64,000 bases of DNA from Chryseobacterium sp. Leaf394. GTDB taxonomy: Bacteria > Bacteroidota > Bacteroidia > Flavobacteriales > Weeksellaceae. The stretch lies in assembly GCF_001424105.1 (NCBI RefSeq), contig NZ_LMQH01000011.1, forward strand, positions 2,268,045-2,332,044. The letters are read 5' to 3'. The notes under the pieces were generated by a model that worked only from the letters and a program-made list of their open reading frames with translations, ran no database searches and had not been told where the DNA came from. A program made the position numbers and the translations under genes. Below are positions 25,073 to 34,345 of the stretch, one piece after another; the first letter of the stretch is position 1; the number at the start of each line of letters is the position of its first letter.

Positions 25073-25969
25073 TTATTTATTTTTAAAACTTTTTATGGTT
25101 TTTATAAGTCCCTCTTCTGCGGACAGGGGGAGTTTTTCCAGTCCCAGGGCTGTTTTTATTTTCTGGTTAGAAACCATGTAAGATTCAGTCAGTTTTTTTA
25201 GTCTTTCTGAATTGAGTGGCAGATGCATTTTGTCTCCTAATTTTGCAGTTTTTTCTATTAAATTTTTAGAAATGTTCCACAATCTGGCATTCTTTTCTAA
25301 TACTTTGTTTATAATAATAATCAAATCATTTGTAGAAATGCTATTATCATCAGCAAAATTATAAATTCCTGAAGCAATATTTTTATCCGAGATCATTTTT
25401 TCCACCAAAAAATTAAGATTATCAATACTTAAGAACGAGCGTTGATTTTCAAAACTTGCCAGTGGCCACGGAATTCCCTTCTTTACAACTTTATACAGTA
25501 AATTGAGGTTTCCTTTGTTTCCCGGACCGTGAATCATACAAGGTCGGATGATGAAAAGCCTTTTATTTTCCGGTAATTCTTTTGACAGTAAATATTTTTC
25601 TGCTTCCAGTTTTGATTTTCCATACGGCGTTTTTGGGTCAGAATGATGGTTTTCGTCTAAAACTCCATCAATAGTGTCGGCACTTGCTTTTACAGAACTA
25701 AAGTAGAAAAAATCCTGAATATTTGAATTTAAAAATTCATCAAAAAGCTGAATGGTTAAATCTCTGTTGATTTTAAAATAGTCTTCCTCAGCAGAAGTAT
25801 TTGCCGTATCATGAGCCTTTCCTGCGAGATGAATGATGACATCGCTGTTTTTATCTAAAACCCAGGAATTTCTTAATGACAATCCTCGAACATCATGATT
25901 TTGAAGTTTTAAATATTTCGAAAGGTTTTGTCCGACGAAGCCGGAGGCGCCTGTGATGGTGATTTTCAT
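25073..25969 (-). CDS. NAD-dependent epimerase/dehydratase (4-keto-sugar reductase type)
   Basis: Extended SDR of 298 residues acting on a nucleotide sugar. The NAD motif is ITGASGFVGQNLSKYL at 4-19, and the catalytic triad region shows FFYFSSVKASAD and YGKSKLEAEKYL (YxxxK). It resembles the WbpV/QuiC-like reductases found beside PglC-type transferases, which reduce UDP-4-keto-6-deoxy-GlcNAc; that substrate is inference. Its ATG overlaps the upstream GT2 stop by 4 bp. A broken paralogue of this gene lies at 53232-53536. Confidence 0.85.
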   Translation of the reverse strand: MKITITGASGFVGQNLSKYLKLQNHDVRGLSLRNSWVLDKNSDVIIHLAGKAHDTANTSAEEDYFKINRDLTIQLFDEFLNSNIQDFFYFSSVKASADTIDGVLDENHHSDPKTPYGKSKLEAEKYLLSKELPENKRLFIIRPCMIHGPGNKGNLNLLYKVVKKGIPWPLASFENQRSFLSIDNLNFLVEKMISDKNIASGIYNFADDNSISTNDLIIIINKVLEKNARLWNISKNLIEKTAKLGDKMHLPLNSERLKKLTESYMVSNQKIKTALGLEKLPLSAEEGLIKTIKSFKNK

Positions 25970-26778
25970 TTGAACTGTTGCAATGTCTTTTTATTAATTC
26001 TGTCTCGTTCATTATCAAAAACCCACCCCCATTTATTAAAGTAAAGTATTGCTGACTTAACAAAGATCTTGAAAAGATGTTTACTTTTGTTTGCTCCAGA
26101 TTCATAACCGTGAGTTACAGAAACCGACGGAAAATAAACTGTATCAAATTTTTGATGCATTCTTCTAGAAAGATCCCAGTCTTCAAAATACATAAAAAAG
26201 CGGTCATCATATGTTCCTACTTTTTCCAAAGCTTCCATACGGAACAATGTGAAGCATCCAGAAAGAATAGGTGCATTATAAATCATCTCTTCCTCTACAA
26301 AGCGTAATTCATACTGATTAATAAAATTATTAAAAATTTTTGTTGGCTTTTTGATTTTTCTCATCAGTACACTGTAAGGAGAAGGTACTAATTTCGGAAG
26401 GTTTTGTATTGTTCCGTCATCATTTAAAATCTGAGGCATCATCATACCGATTTCCGGATGTTGCTGCATGTACGTGACCATTGGAAAAAATACATCTTCT
26501 GCGAAATGAACATCTGGATTGATTACAAAATGAAATTCGGAACCCATTACCTGAGCTTCTTTAAAAGCTAAATTGTGTGAAGCACCAAAACCCGGATTAG
26601 ACGGGTTGTGAATATATGTTACAAAAGCGAATTCTTTAAAAAAGGATTTTAAAGAATTCGATGGAGAATTATCTACAATAATTAATGAAGATTTTTCTTT
26701 GAGAAAAGTAAACGAATTCAGAAGTAATCTTAGATCTTTTTCGGATGTTTTGTAGGTCACAACAGATGATGTGATCAT
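25966..26778 (-). CDS. Glycosyltransferase family 2 (WbbL-like)
   Basis: GT-A glycosyltransferase of 270 residues. The donor-binding side shows SSLIIVDNSPSNSL, NPGFGASHNLAF and FVINPDVHFAED; the acceptor side shows GCFTLFRMEALEKVG and FMYFEDWDLSRRM, typical of rhamnosyltransferase-like WbbL enzymes. It ends in a 4-bp overlap with the epimerase gene. Donor sugar is unknown, possibly fucose or a dideoxyhexose made in this locus. Confidence 0.87.
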   Translation of the reverse strand: MITSSVVTYKTSEKDLRLLLNSFTFLKEKSSLIIVDNSPSNSLKSFFKEFAFVTYIHNPSNPGFGASHNLAFKEAQVMGSEFHFVINPDVHFAEDVFFPMVTYMQQHPEIGMMMPQILNDDGTIQNLPKLVPSPYSVLMRKIKKPTKIFNNFINQYELRFVEEEMIYNAPILSGCFTLFRMEALEKVGTYDDRFFMYFEDWDLSRRMHQKFDTVYFPSVSVTHGYESGANKSKHLFKIFVKSAILYFNKWGWVFDNERDRINKKTLQQFK

Positions 26779-26783
26779 AAATA

Positions 26784-27614
26784 TTAATTATCGTTCTCGT
26801 TATCTTTTTTCTTATAAATATGCTCAGTTTTCACAATTCTTTTCCCTGTAATACCACGAATTGTTTGTCTAAGCATAGCATCTGCTTTCAGAATAACATT
26901 TTTCACAGGCTCATCTGGTCTTCCGTAAAAAGAGGTTACATGAAAATATTCACTCTGTTCTGCTGGTTTTTTTGAGAAATAATAATTGGAGACACAACAT
27001 CTTTTACCATCAGCAACTACCTTACTCACAGAATGAATAGATGTCTTGTTGGTAATCATTAATGCCAACCGATTAAATTTTGAGTGTAGAACTCTCTGTG
27101 GATTATTCATTCCATTATCCCAAAGTTCTAAATTTCCTCCATTTTCTACATCCCAATCTGGAGTAACATAATATAACAGATTGAGAACTCTGTAATTTTC
27201 TCTGTCATTATCATGAGAGTTATCTAAATGTGGATTAAGAAAATTGCCCGTAGCCATCAAGCTGATTCCACCTGCATAAAGGTTTGAGTCTGGAGTCATC
27301 TCTTTCAGACCTGTAATTTCTTCTACTACATCAATTACTCTTTGGTCTTGAAAAGCAAAAACGATCTCTTCAAGTAAAGGATTGTAGAGATCCATCTGAG
27401 CTGCAATTCTTTTATTTTCGCGCAATGATTTGTAAGCGGTCATTTCCTCTGGAGAAGGAAATGCGTCATATATTTCTTTAGCAATATCTTCTGGAAGTAA
27501 ATCATCAATAATACATGAATTGATTCTACCTTCTAAATTAAATTCTTTTTTATAGGCTTCTTTAGATTCTTCTAATTTTTTTAGAATCAAATCTGCGTAT
27601 TCATTTCTTTTCAT
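26784..27614 (-). CDS. 2OG-Fe(II) oxygenase family protein
   Basis: Non-haem iron dioxygenase of 276 residues. The expected iron ligands are H and D in NPHLDNSHDND (HxD) near residue 140 and the distal H in TNKTSIHSVSKV near 205; the basic residue for 2-oxoglutarate is likely in DGKRCCVSNYYFSK. The fold resembles prolyl-hydroxylase-type and phytanoyl-like enzymes. Starting at MKRNEYADL avoids overlap with the upstream GT2. Its place in a polysaccharide locus suggests hydroxylation of a glycan or lipid intermediate, which is inference. Confidence 0.82.
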   Translation of the reverse strand: MKRNEYADLILKKLEESKEAYKKEFNLEGRINSCIIDDLLPEDIAKEIYDAFPSPEEMTAYKSLRENKRIAAQMDLYNPLLEEIVFAFQDQRVIDVVEEITGLKEMTPDSNLYAGGISLMATGNFLNPHLDNSHDNDRENYRVLNLLYYVTPDWDVENGGNLELWDNGMNNPQRVLHSKFNRLALMITNKTSIHSVSKVVADGKRCCVSNYYFSKKPAEQSEYFHVTSFYGRPDEPVKNVILKADAMLRQTIRGITGKRIVKTEHIYKKKDNENDN

Positions 27615-27616
27615 AC

Positions 27617-28333
27617 TTAATTTTTTAATGTTCTTCGTAGTAATTCTACAAAAATAATTATTCTCCAACGAATAATTCTAGAAAGTTTTGATTTTTTTCT
27701 GGATGTTACATTACTATCATGTCTACGGTAATAAATAAGATCTTCATTTATAAATTTGACCTTACCATAATACATGTGTAGTGCGCCTATCCACCAATCG
27801 TGCATAGGTATATTCTCGGGAATAGGAAATACCTTTGGAACACTGTTTTTCTTAAATGCAATAGCGCATCCTAAGAAGAGCGGTTTAATAAAATGTTTTA
27901 TCTGTGATTTTTCAGGAACAGGTTTATCAAAAAACTGTGAGTTTAAGGATTTCCCGTTTTCATCGCAGTATAACGCATTGCTAAGTACCAGAGTAACGTC
28001 TTTATCTTCAAATTGTTTGAGCATAATAAAAACCTTATCTTGTCTCCAGATATCATCCTGATCACAAAGAAAGACGAGGTCATGAGATGCGTTTAATATG
28101 GCATTTTCAAAATTCTTTATAACTCCTTTACCCAGATTATTTACGAAAATCTTAATTCGGCTGTCGTTGAATGATTTTAATATTGAGATAGTCATATCAG
28201 TAGAATGGTCATCTGAGACAACAATCTCATCATCTTTATCTAATTGCGGAAGTATAGATTCTATTTGTTCCTTTATAAATTTTTCACCATTATAAGATGC
28301 AAGACAAACGGAAATACTATTTTTGTGTATCAT
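27617..28333 (-). CDS. Glycosyltransferase family 2 (rhamnosyltransferase-like)
   Basis: GT-A glycosyltransferase of 238 residues: VCLASYNGEKFIKEQIESIL at the N-terminus, VVSDDHSTDMT near 40, and FLCDQDDIW with the metal-binding DxD near 90. The pattern HDWWIGALHMYYGKV near 180 is typical of O-antigen GT2 enzymes. Its ATG overlaps that of the divergent beta-helix gene (sequence CATG at 28331-28334), so its promoter must lie inside that gene or it is transcribed from farther upstream. Confidence 0.87.
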   Translation of the reverse strand: MIHKNSISVCLASYNGEKFIKEQIESILPQLDKDDEIVVSDDHSTDMTISILKSFNDSRIKIFVNNLGKGVIKNFENAILNASHDLVFLCDQDDIWRQDKVFIMLKQFEDKDVTLVLSNALYCDENGKSLNSQFFDKPVPEKSQIKHFIKPLFLGCAIAFKKNSVPKVFPIPENIPMHDWWIGALHMYYGKVKFINEDLIYYRRHDSNVTSRKKSKLSRIIRWRIIIFVELLRRTLKN

Positions 28334-29810
28334 GAATACAAAATTATTTATTTTTTTCTCAGACAGGAAATCTTTAGCATTTATATCATTGCTTTTTTCA
28401 ATTACTATCCATGCTCAGAAAAACACTGTAAAAGCATCTGATTTTGGCGCAATTGTAAATGATGGGAAAGACGACACCTTTTCCCTTCAAAAAGCTATTG
28501 ATCATCTCTCTAAAAATAAGGGTGGTACACTTGTATTAGATAAAGGTTCTTACAATGTGAGTCACCTCAGTTTTATTGGTCTGCAATATAGTAATATTAC
28601 CATGATGGGGCAAGGAGCAAATATTACGATTATAAAACAAATTCTACCCAACGTCAGGAGAAATGTACGCGGGAATAAATTCAGCACCTATGCAACGCGC
28701 ACAGCTGGTGATGGCATTTTAGTTTTTGATGCCAATGTAAGTAATCAAAAAAATGATGATTTATCTATAAAAAATATTCTTATAGCGGGACTGTCTTTTG
28801 TTTCTGAAGTAGAAAAATTTGGATTTGATGAGCTTTCTCACCAGATTTCAGCACACGGTGTGAGTGGCTTTACAGTTTCCAATTGTAATTTTACCGGATT
28901 TTTGGGTGATGCAGTATCAATTAATGGTTCCACAGATTTTTCTAAAAATAGAGATGCTTATAATAAAAACATAAAAATTTCAGAATGCAAATTTGATGGA
29001 GTTAATAAGAACAACCGACAGGCGATTTCCATCTACTACTCAGACGGTTTTGTAATAGAAAAATGCTCTTTCAAAAATACAACACGTGATGATATGCCGG
29101 GTGCAATAGATATAGAAGCAGATCAGGATTTTAATATTTCACGTAATGGCAAAATTTTAAACTGTAGTTTTGAAAACATTGGAGGTATCGGAGCGATATG
29201 TATTGTATTGAAACCTTCTGTTCAACTTAATGATTATTCAAATAAAAACTTTCTTATTGATGGCTGTACTTTTACAAAAATCAATACTCCATTGGCCGTA
29301 ATTGGCAATAGCGGTTTTAAGACCTTTGATTCTGGAAAAGGTTTTTATATCACATTTTCTAACTCTACTGTAGATACCTCTGCTTCTATTATGGATCTTC
29401 GAAGTGCCTACGGTATCAGAATTTCAAATATTTCGTTTTCCAACATTTCCAGCAAAATTCTGAATGTGGTAAGTGATGTAGGTGGCCGTGCTATTTTGTT
29501 TGAAAACTGCAGTTTCAGGAATGTGACAAATCCTAATGGTTTAGGTTTTACTGGCGATACTTCTGAAATTGATTTCGTTAATTGTAGATTTGAAAATTTC
29601 AGTATTCATGCAATTACAATCAACTCTGTGAAAGGAGCACGAAAATTCATAAATAACAAATTTATTTCAACATCTTACAAGGGTGGAGAACCTTTAGTAA
29701 TTCCTTATTACAGTAATCGTCGGGATGTTTCTCATATTTCGATCAAAAACAACCATTCGCAGGGTAATTTTTTGAATCTTGATGTGAATCATTATTTTAA
29801 GAAAAAGTAA
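28332..29810 (+). CDS. Secreted right-handed beta-helix (pectate-lyase-superfamily) protein
   Basis: A 492-residue exported protein, the only plus-strand gene inside the capsule locus. A signal peptide (MNTKLFIFFSDRKSLAFISL and following hydrophobics, cleavage near HAQ) precedes the pectate-lyase-3 opening KASDFGAIVNDGKDDTFSLQ. Repeated strands follow with phrases like GVSGFTVSNCNFTGF, YSDGFVIEKCSFKNT and GGIGAICIVLKPS, as in parallel beta-helix lyases and depolymerases. It may trim or modify the capsule, but the active site cannot be located. An ATG 9 bp upstream is an alternative start. Confidence 0.82.
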   Translation: MNTKLFIFFSDRKSLAFISLLFSITIHAQKNTVKASDFGAIVNDGKDDTFSLQKAIDHLSKNKGGTLVLDKGSYNVSHLSFIGLQYSNITMMGQGANITIIKQILPNVRRNVRGNKFSTYATRTAGDGILVFDANVSNQKNDDLSIKNILIAGLSFVSEVEKFGFDELSHQISAHGVSGFTVSNCNFTGFLGDAVSINGSTDFSKNRDAYNKNIKISECKFDGVNKNNRQAISIYYSDGFVIEKCSFKNTTRDDMPGAIDIEADQDFNISRNGKILNCSFENIGGIGAICIVLKPSVQLNDYSNKNFLIDGCTFTKINTPLAVIGNSGFKTFDSGKGFYITFSNSTVDTSASIMDLRSAYGIRISNISFSNISSKILNVVSDVGGRAILFENCSFRNVTNPNGLGFTGDTSEIDFVNCRFENFSIHAITINSVKGARKFINNKFISTSYKGGEPLVIPYYSNRRDVSHISIKNNHSQGNFLNLDVNHYFKKK

Positions 29811-29813
29811 AAG

Positions 29814-30656
29814 CTACAGAAAGCGAAGTTTAAAAAACTTTAAACTTTTATATTTCACTGTTAATTTAAGAAGATGCGGAAAATCTACATATAAGAAAAG
29901 TTTGATGGAGTCCCGTTTTTTTCCATAGATTTTAAGATCTTTTAAGAATAAGATGTATCTCTGCAATGCCTGAGTTTTTGAATGCGTGTTTGCAGAAAAA
30001 TCCTGATGCAGTTTTGTATTTAAAATTCCAAGATATTCTATTTTGTATTTTTTGGTTTTTTCAACAAAATCGTGATCACAAAAATCTAAAAACAAATCTT
30101 TATTATAGCCTCCAATCGCCTGAAAAAGATTTGTATTAACCATTAGTCCAGAGTTTATACAGCTTACATCCTTTAATAAAATTTGGTTTTCTTCAGGGAT
30201 AGGCATTTGTGACGATCGATAATTTCTGTAATATGACGGTGACATTAATCTACCACCACTAAACACCAAAGGACATTGAATTTTGAAGCGTGGATCTGCC
30301 TTAAGATATGAATCGTAAAAGTCATTAGGCAACTCCGTATCCTGATCTAAAAAAACAAACCAATCTTTATTTCTATCTCTTGCTTCCTCAACCAAACGAT
30401 TATAAGCGAATGGCAAGCCATTATTTGCATTCTCACTAAAGATGCAGACCTCAACAAACCCGTTGGTAAAGTTTTCTAATTTTTTGTAATCACTATTATG
30501 AGGTGTATTATCATAAACTAAAATAAGAACCTTGTTTTGTAGAGAATGCAAGGAAGAAGAAATACTGTTTAGCAGAGTTTTGTATGTTACTGTATCTTGC
30601 AGTTCTTCTTTATACAGTACCATTCCGAATGATAATTTTTCTTCTAAAATAGCCAT
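29814..30656 (-). CDS. Glycosyltransferase (GT2-like)
   Basis: A 280-residue GT-A enzyme: LSFGMVLYKEELQDTVTYK at the start, ILVYDNTPHNSDY near 60, NGLPFAYNRLVEEARDR near 95, and FVFLDQDTELP with the DxD-like site near 120. GQVNT-like acceptor segment appears as CINSGLMVNTNLFQAIGG. It is convergent with the beta-helix gene, leaving only 3 bp, and overlaps the EpsG-type gene by 13 bp. Specificity unknown. Confidence 0.83.
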   Translation of the reverse strand: MAILEEKLSFGMVLYKEELQDTVTYKTLLNSISSSLHSLQNKVLILVYDNTPHNSDYKKLENFTNGFVEVCIFSENANNGLPFAYNRLVEEARDRNKDWFVFLDQDTELPNDFYDSYLKADPRFKIQCPLVFSGGRLMSPSYYRNYRSSQMPIPEENQILLKDVSCINSGLMVNTNLFQAIGGYNKDLFLDFCDHDFVEKTKKYKIEYLGILNTKLHQDFSANTHSKTQALQRYILFLKDLKIYGKKRDSIKLFLYVDFPHLLKLTVKYKSLKFFKLRFL

Positions 30657-31684
30657 GATGAGTATTCTTTTAAAATTTTTGCCATAAAGATATTGTAATA
30701 AAAAAAGACAAATATGGTTGATATTACTATTATATAGCCGAAGATTTTAAAACGATCATTAAAACAAAGAATGATAAGAGGATATAAGACAATCTGTATA
30801 ATTGAAATAAGTTCGTAGGTCCTTAATGAAAACGTAAGGCCCGTGGTACTAAACAAGAAAAAAAACACAAGTGACAAAATATGAATTTTCAGAAAAATTT
30901 CAAAACCATTATATTTTATTTTTTTTCTAAACCAATATAAAACTGCTAAGTAAAACATTGAGATTATAATTTTGAAGTTGAAAATATTCAATTGTACATC
31001 TTCATATTTTTTGACATCCAAATAAACCTTTGCTTTCCAAAATATCGAATCTAATCTAAGAATCGATATAAAATTAAGATTTAAAATTGGTGTCAATAAG
31101 CTAAGCCCAAGAATAAAAAACATATATTTAAATTTTACATCATATCTGTTTACAAAATATATAGATAGAAATAAAATCGATGAATTATGAAACATTGTCG
31201 CTAAAAAAATTTTAAACAACACAGCCTTATTATTCTTATTTATTAAGTCTGGAGTCATCCATAGTAAAATTCCTGATGCTACACCGGCCCTAATAGTTGT
31301 CATTTCCTGTACTAAAAAGAGATTTGAAACGTACAGCATTATTGCAAGCGTAGAGAACAAATATGCTTTGACAGAACTGAGTTTAAAATACACAGCAATA
31401 AATGCATATATTACAAAAGCTAATCTAACATAGTTCTCGACCAAAAACTTAGAGAAAATTGTAATTACAGTAACTGTTGGTTCATCTCCTAAGCTTTTGG
31501 AAGTTGTAGATTCTGAAAATAAATTAGTGTAAATAAAATAATCATTATCAATCCGACTATTTCGGGTACCAGCAAAAATTCCTAAAATTACTATAAGTAA
31601 AAATGTTATTAAACCGATGTTTTTTCTGTTTCTGAAAAGAGACAAAATAGCAGTTGTAATGAAAATAAAAATGTAATGAATCAC
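30644..31684 (-). CDS. EpsG family membrane protein, probable repeat-unit polymerase
   Basis: Integral membrane protein of 346 residues with about 9-10 hydrophobic helices. The opening helix and IVILGIFAGTRNSRIDNDYFIY loop fit the EpsG family, which act as Wzy-type polysaccharide polymerases. It is the only candidate polymerase in the locus, next to flippase, Wza and Wzc genes. Wzy proteins diverge strongly, so the assignment rests on the EpsG-like loop and the context. Confidence 0.75.
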   Translation of the reverse strand: MIHYIFIFITTAILSLFRNRKNIGLITFLLIVILGIFAGTRNSRIDNDYFIYTNLFSESTTSKSLGDEPTVTVITIFSKFLVENYVRLAFVIYAFIAVYFKLSSVKAYLFSTLAIMLYVSNLFLVQEMTTIRAGVASGILLWMTPDLINKNNKAVLFKIFLATMFHNSSILFLSIYFVNRYDVKFKYMFFILGLSLLTPILNLNFISILRLDSIFWKAKVYLDVKKYEDVQLNIFNFKIIISMFYLAVLYWFRKKIKYNGFEIFLKIHILSLVFFFLFSTTGLTFSLRTYELISIIQIVLYPLIILCFNDRFKIFGYIIVISTIFVFFYYNIFMAKILKEYSSWLF

Positions 31685-31698
31685 TTGTCAAATCAATA

Positions 31699-32892
31699 TT
31701 ATGTCAATTGTAATTTAAAATCTTTCGCCACATTTTCTATACTTATGGCTTGTTTAAACTCTTTTATAGAAGCTTTAAATAGACAATAAATTTCTTCCAG
31801 CTCACGGCTTCCTTGATGTTTTTGCAAATAAATTATTTTTTCTTTCATTTCATCGATGTCATCACATAAGTAGCCAAGAGAGCCATATGAAGAGAATATA
31901 TTCGAAAAAAAACTAGTTTTTAACGCTATAATAGGTATTTCGAAATTAATAGCATCAAAAAATGCGGCGCTGCTTCTTAGGATAAAATCATCTTTATCAT
32001 AAAAAAAGAGCACATAGTCTAAGCTTTGCACATTTTGATCAAAAATATTTCGATCCAAGGGCACATTCAATTGGCTATTCACGTAATCAATAACATAAGT
32101 ATTCAAATGAGAAGCTAAATTATCTTCGATAGTCCCGATTAGTTCAACCTTGATAGAATTGTTTTCTATTTCCGAGGCAAGTTTCTCTGCAAGACTAAAT
32201 AGACATTGTGTATTTTTTCTTACCCCTGCACTACCAATATGCCCCACTCTCATTACACTTTTATTTACTTGGTATTTTTTTTCCACAACATGATTCTTTC
32301 CATATGTAGGTAATTCAATACTTATAATTTGATTCTTCTGCAGTAACCCAGCTTCTAGAATAATTTTTTCCGAAACCTTTGTGAGAAAAAGATACTGTGT
32401 ATTTTTCACTGGTATTCTAAAACTGTATTTATAAAGATTACCAATAAATTTCTGATAAAGATTTTTACTATTAAAAATATATTCTACCTCACCATGTATG
32501 GCTAATACAATCTTCATTTTAGGAAAAATAAGCTTTAATAAATTAAAGATGATCAGAGATAAGGGATAAATATGAGCGATAAAGAACCAGTCTTTTTTAG
32601 AATCAGCATTTAAAAAAAGTTTCCAGAAAAAAAACAAATCTGAAAATAGCCTATTTATAACTCTGTAAACCTGTCCGAGTTTCGAACCAGCAAATTTTCC
32701 AAAATTTTGCGGAACAAATTCTAGATTTTTTTCATTTGCACTGAAATACTTTCTAACCAAGAGCAAATGCTCACTTTCTAAAAAAATTTTTTTTTGCTCT
32801 TGAGGATAAGAAATTTCAAGTAACCGTATAAAATTCACATTTGCCAAAACGTGAAGGTGCTTTTCTACAAAACGATCAATAATATATATCAT
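31699..32892 (-). CDS. Putative GT-B glycosyltransferase (GT4-like)
   Basis: A 397-residue protein with a GT-B layout. The C-terminal domain shows MRVGHIGSAGVRKNTQCLFS near 215, VELIGTIEDN, and SLDYVLFFYDKDDFILRSSAAFFDAINFEIPIIAL (split here as the donor-binding helix region; key residues DKDDFILRSS and FDAINFEIP). An N-terminal IVLAIHGEVEYIF supports acceptor-domain folding. The canonical E-x7-E is not exact, so family placement is approximate. It overlaps the acyltransferase ATG by one base. Confidence 0.65.
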   Translation of the reverse strand: MIYIIDRFVEKHLHVLANVNFIRLLEISYPQEQKKIFLESEHLLLVRKYFSANEKNLEFVPQNFGKFAGSKLGQVYRVINRLFSDLFFFWKLFLNADSKKDWFFIAHIYPLSLIIFNLLKLIFPKMKIVLAIHGEVEYIFNSKNLYQKFIGNLYKYSFRIPVKNTQYLFLTKVSEKIILEAGLLQKNQIISIELPTYGKNHVVEKKYQVNKSVMRVGHIGSAGVRKNTQCLFSLAEKLASEIENNSIKVELIGTIEDNLASHLNTYVIDYVNSQLNVPLDRNIFDQNVQSLDYVLFFYDKDDFILRSSAAFFDAINFEIPIIALKTSFFSNIFSSYGSLGYLCDDIDEMKEKIIYLQKHQGSRELEEIYCLFKASIKEFKQAISIENVAKDFKLQLT

Positions 32893-33455
32893 TAGCTATA
32901 AAAATACGGGTGATAATTAATTTTGTATAAAAGTTTCGATTTTCTTTCACCAATATTCTTCGCAGGAATACCACCATATATCATATTTTCACATGTATTT
33001 CTTGTGACTACGGATCCGCAAGCGATTACACAGCCTCTAGCAATTGTCACACCTGGTAAGATAATGGATCTTGCAGCTATCCAAACGTAGTCCTCTATGA
33101 TTACGTTATCGGATTTGATTTCATGGTGGTCAGAATGTTGGTCATGTTGAGCTGTGAAGATGTATGTATCTCTAGCCACGTCTACATTATTACCTATGAT
33201 TATTTTACCAATTCTACCATCCAATAAAACACCTGGATTAATTATTGTATTGTCACCAATCTGAATTTGTTTTTTATCGGGATGGATATTAAGCAGCTTT
33301 ACATTCATAGATACAAATGATTGTTTTCCCACTGTAATATATCTTCTTACAAAAAACATTCTAAGCGCATTAAAAGGAATTTTTGAGAAAAAAGCATTAA
33401 ATAAGTATAATCGAAAATGAGCAAAGAATAATTTAACTTTAGTAGTAGCGGTCAT
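32892..33455 (-). CDS. Hexapeptide-repeat acyltransferase (WcaF-like)
   Basis: A 187-residue left-handed beta-helix acyltransferase, probably O-acetylating a glycan sugar. Hexapeptide-type repeats run through VLLDGRIGKIIIGNNVDVAR and VIIEDYVWIAARSIILPG, ending in VTIARGCVIACGSVVTRN and YGGIPAKNIG. A likely catalytic His is in FTAQHDQHSD. It overlaps the upstream GT2 by 4 bp and abuts the downstream GT, so it is embedded in the operon. Confidence 0.88.
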   Translation of the reverse strand: MTATTKVKLFFAHFRLYLFNAFFSKIPFNALRMFFVRRYITVGKQSFVSMNVKLLNIHPDKKQIQIGDNTIINPGVLLDGRIGKIIIGNNVDVARDTYIFTAQHDQHSDHHEIKSDNVIIEDYVWIAARSIILPGVTIARGCVIACGSVVTRNTCENMIYGGIPAKNIGERKSKLLYKINYHPYFYS

Positions 33456-34345
33456 AGATTTTCTTTAATAATTTGTAAAAATAATTTATTCTTTTCAACT
33501 AAAGCTTTGTCTTTTTTGCAAAAACTTAACAATAAACTTCGTAATATTCCTAAATATAAAATGTATTGACATAAGACGAAGAATGGAGTTTTTGTTTTAA
33601 TAAAAAATTTTTTCTTGCTTTGTGTCATCCACAGAAACTTTTGGTTGCTGAGTCTATCTTGCGAACCTCCTTCTAAATGAATAATTTTAGCCTGAGGAAT
33701 AGAATAAAATTTATATCCTAAATCTTTTATTCTTTTAGACAGTTCAGTTTCTTCATAATACATAAAAAAATCCTCGTCAAAGCCATTTACAGTTTGAAAA
33801 AGATCTTTTGAAATAAAATAGTCCGCTCCGCCTATGAATCCTTCAATTTTTTTTACTTCCAATGTATTGTTAAAGCGGAAAAAATTATTATATTTTATTT
33901 TAGCCAAAATATCGAAAAAAAAACCATTCATTTCTGTCCAAATATTGGGGTAAAAATTATCGTATGATATCATCGGCGCTAGGTTTTCAGAATATAAATT
34001 TCCACCAACAACACCAGCATCAGGAAGTACTTTGTAATATTCTTCTAAAATACTCACAGCATCATTTAATAAAATAGTATCAGAATTAAGAAATAGCAAA
34101 AATTGACCTGTAGCACTTTTCGCACCAAGGTTATTAGCGCTACCAAAACCTGCATTCCTATTATTCAAAATAAGTTTCACATCAGGATAAGAAACTGTTA
34201 ATGTCTCAATATCTCTATTTGGTGACAGATTATCAACAACAATTATTTCATACGAAACTATTTTTGTGTTTTTTTTTATTGATTTAATACATTCTTCTAC
34301 AAGGTGTAGAGTGTTGTAATTAACTATTATTATTGAGACCTGCAT
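33452..34345 (-). CDS. Glycosyltransferase family 2 (WbbL-like)
   Basis: A 297-residue GT-A enzyme: IIIVNYNTLHLVEECIKSI at the N-terminus, YEIIVVDNLSPNRD near 50, FGSANNLGAKSATGQFLLFL and NSDTILLND near 88, then MYYEETELSKRIKDLGYKFY near 195. The C-terminus has a hydrophobic segment (FFVLCQYILYLGILRSLLL). It overlaps both neighbours (26 bp with the upstream acyltransferase), showing tight coupling. Donor unknown. Confidence 0.87.
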   Translation of the reverse strand: MQVSIIIVNYNTLHLVEECIKSIKKNTKIVSYEIIVVDNLSPNRDIETLTVSYPDVKLILNNRNAGFGSANNLGAKSATGQFLLFLNSDTILLNDAVSILEEYYKVLPDAGVVGGNLYSENLAPMISYDNFYPNIWTEMNGFFFDILAKIKYNNFFRFNNTLEVKKIEGFIGGADYFISKDLFQTVNGFDEDFFMYYEETELSKRIKDLGYKFYSIPQAKIIHLEGGSQDRLSNQKFLWMTQSKKKFFIKTKTPFFVLCQYILYLGILRSLLLSFCKKDKALVEKNKLFLQIIKENL

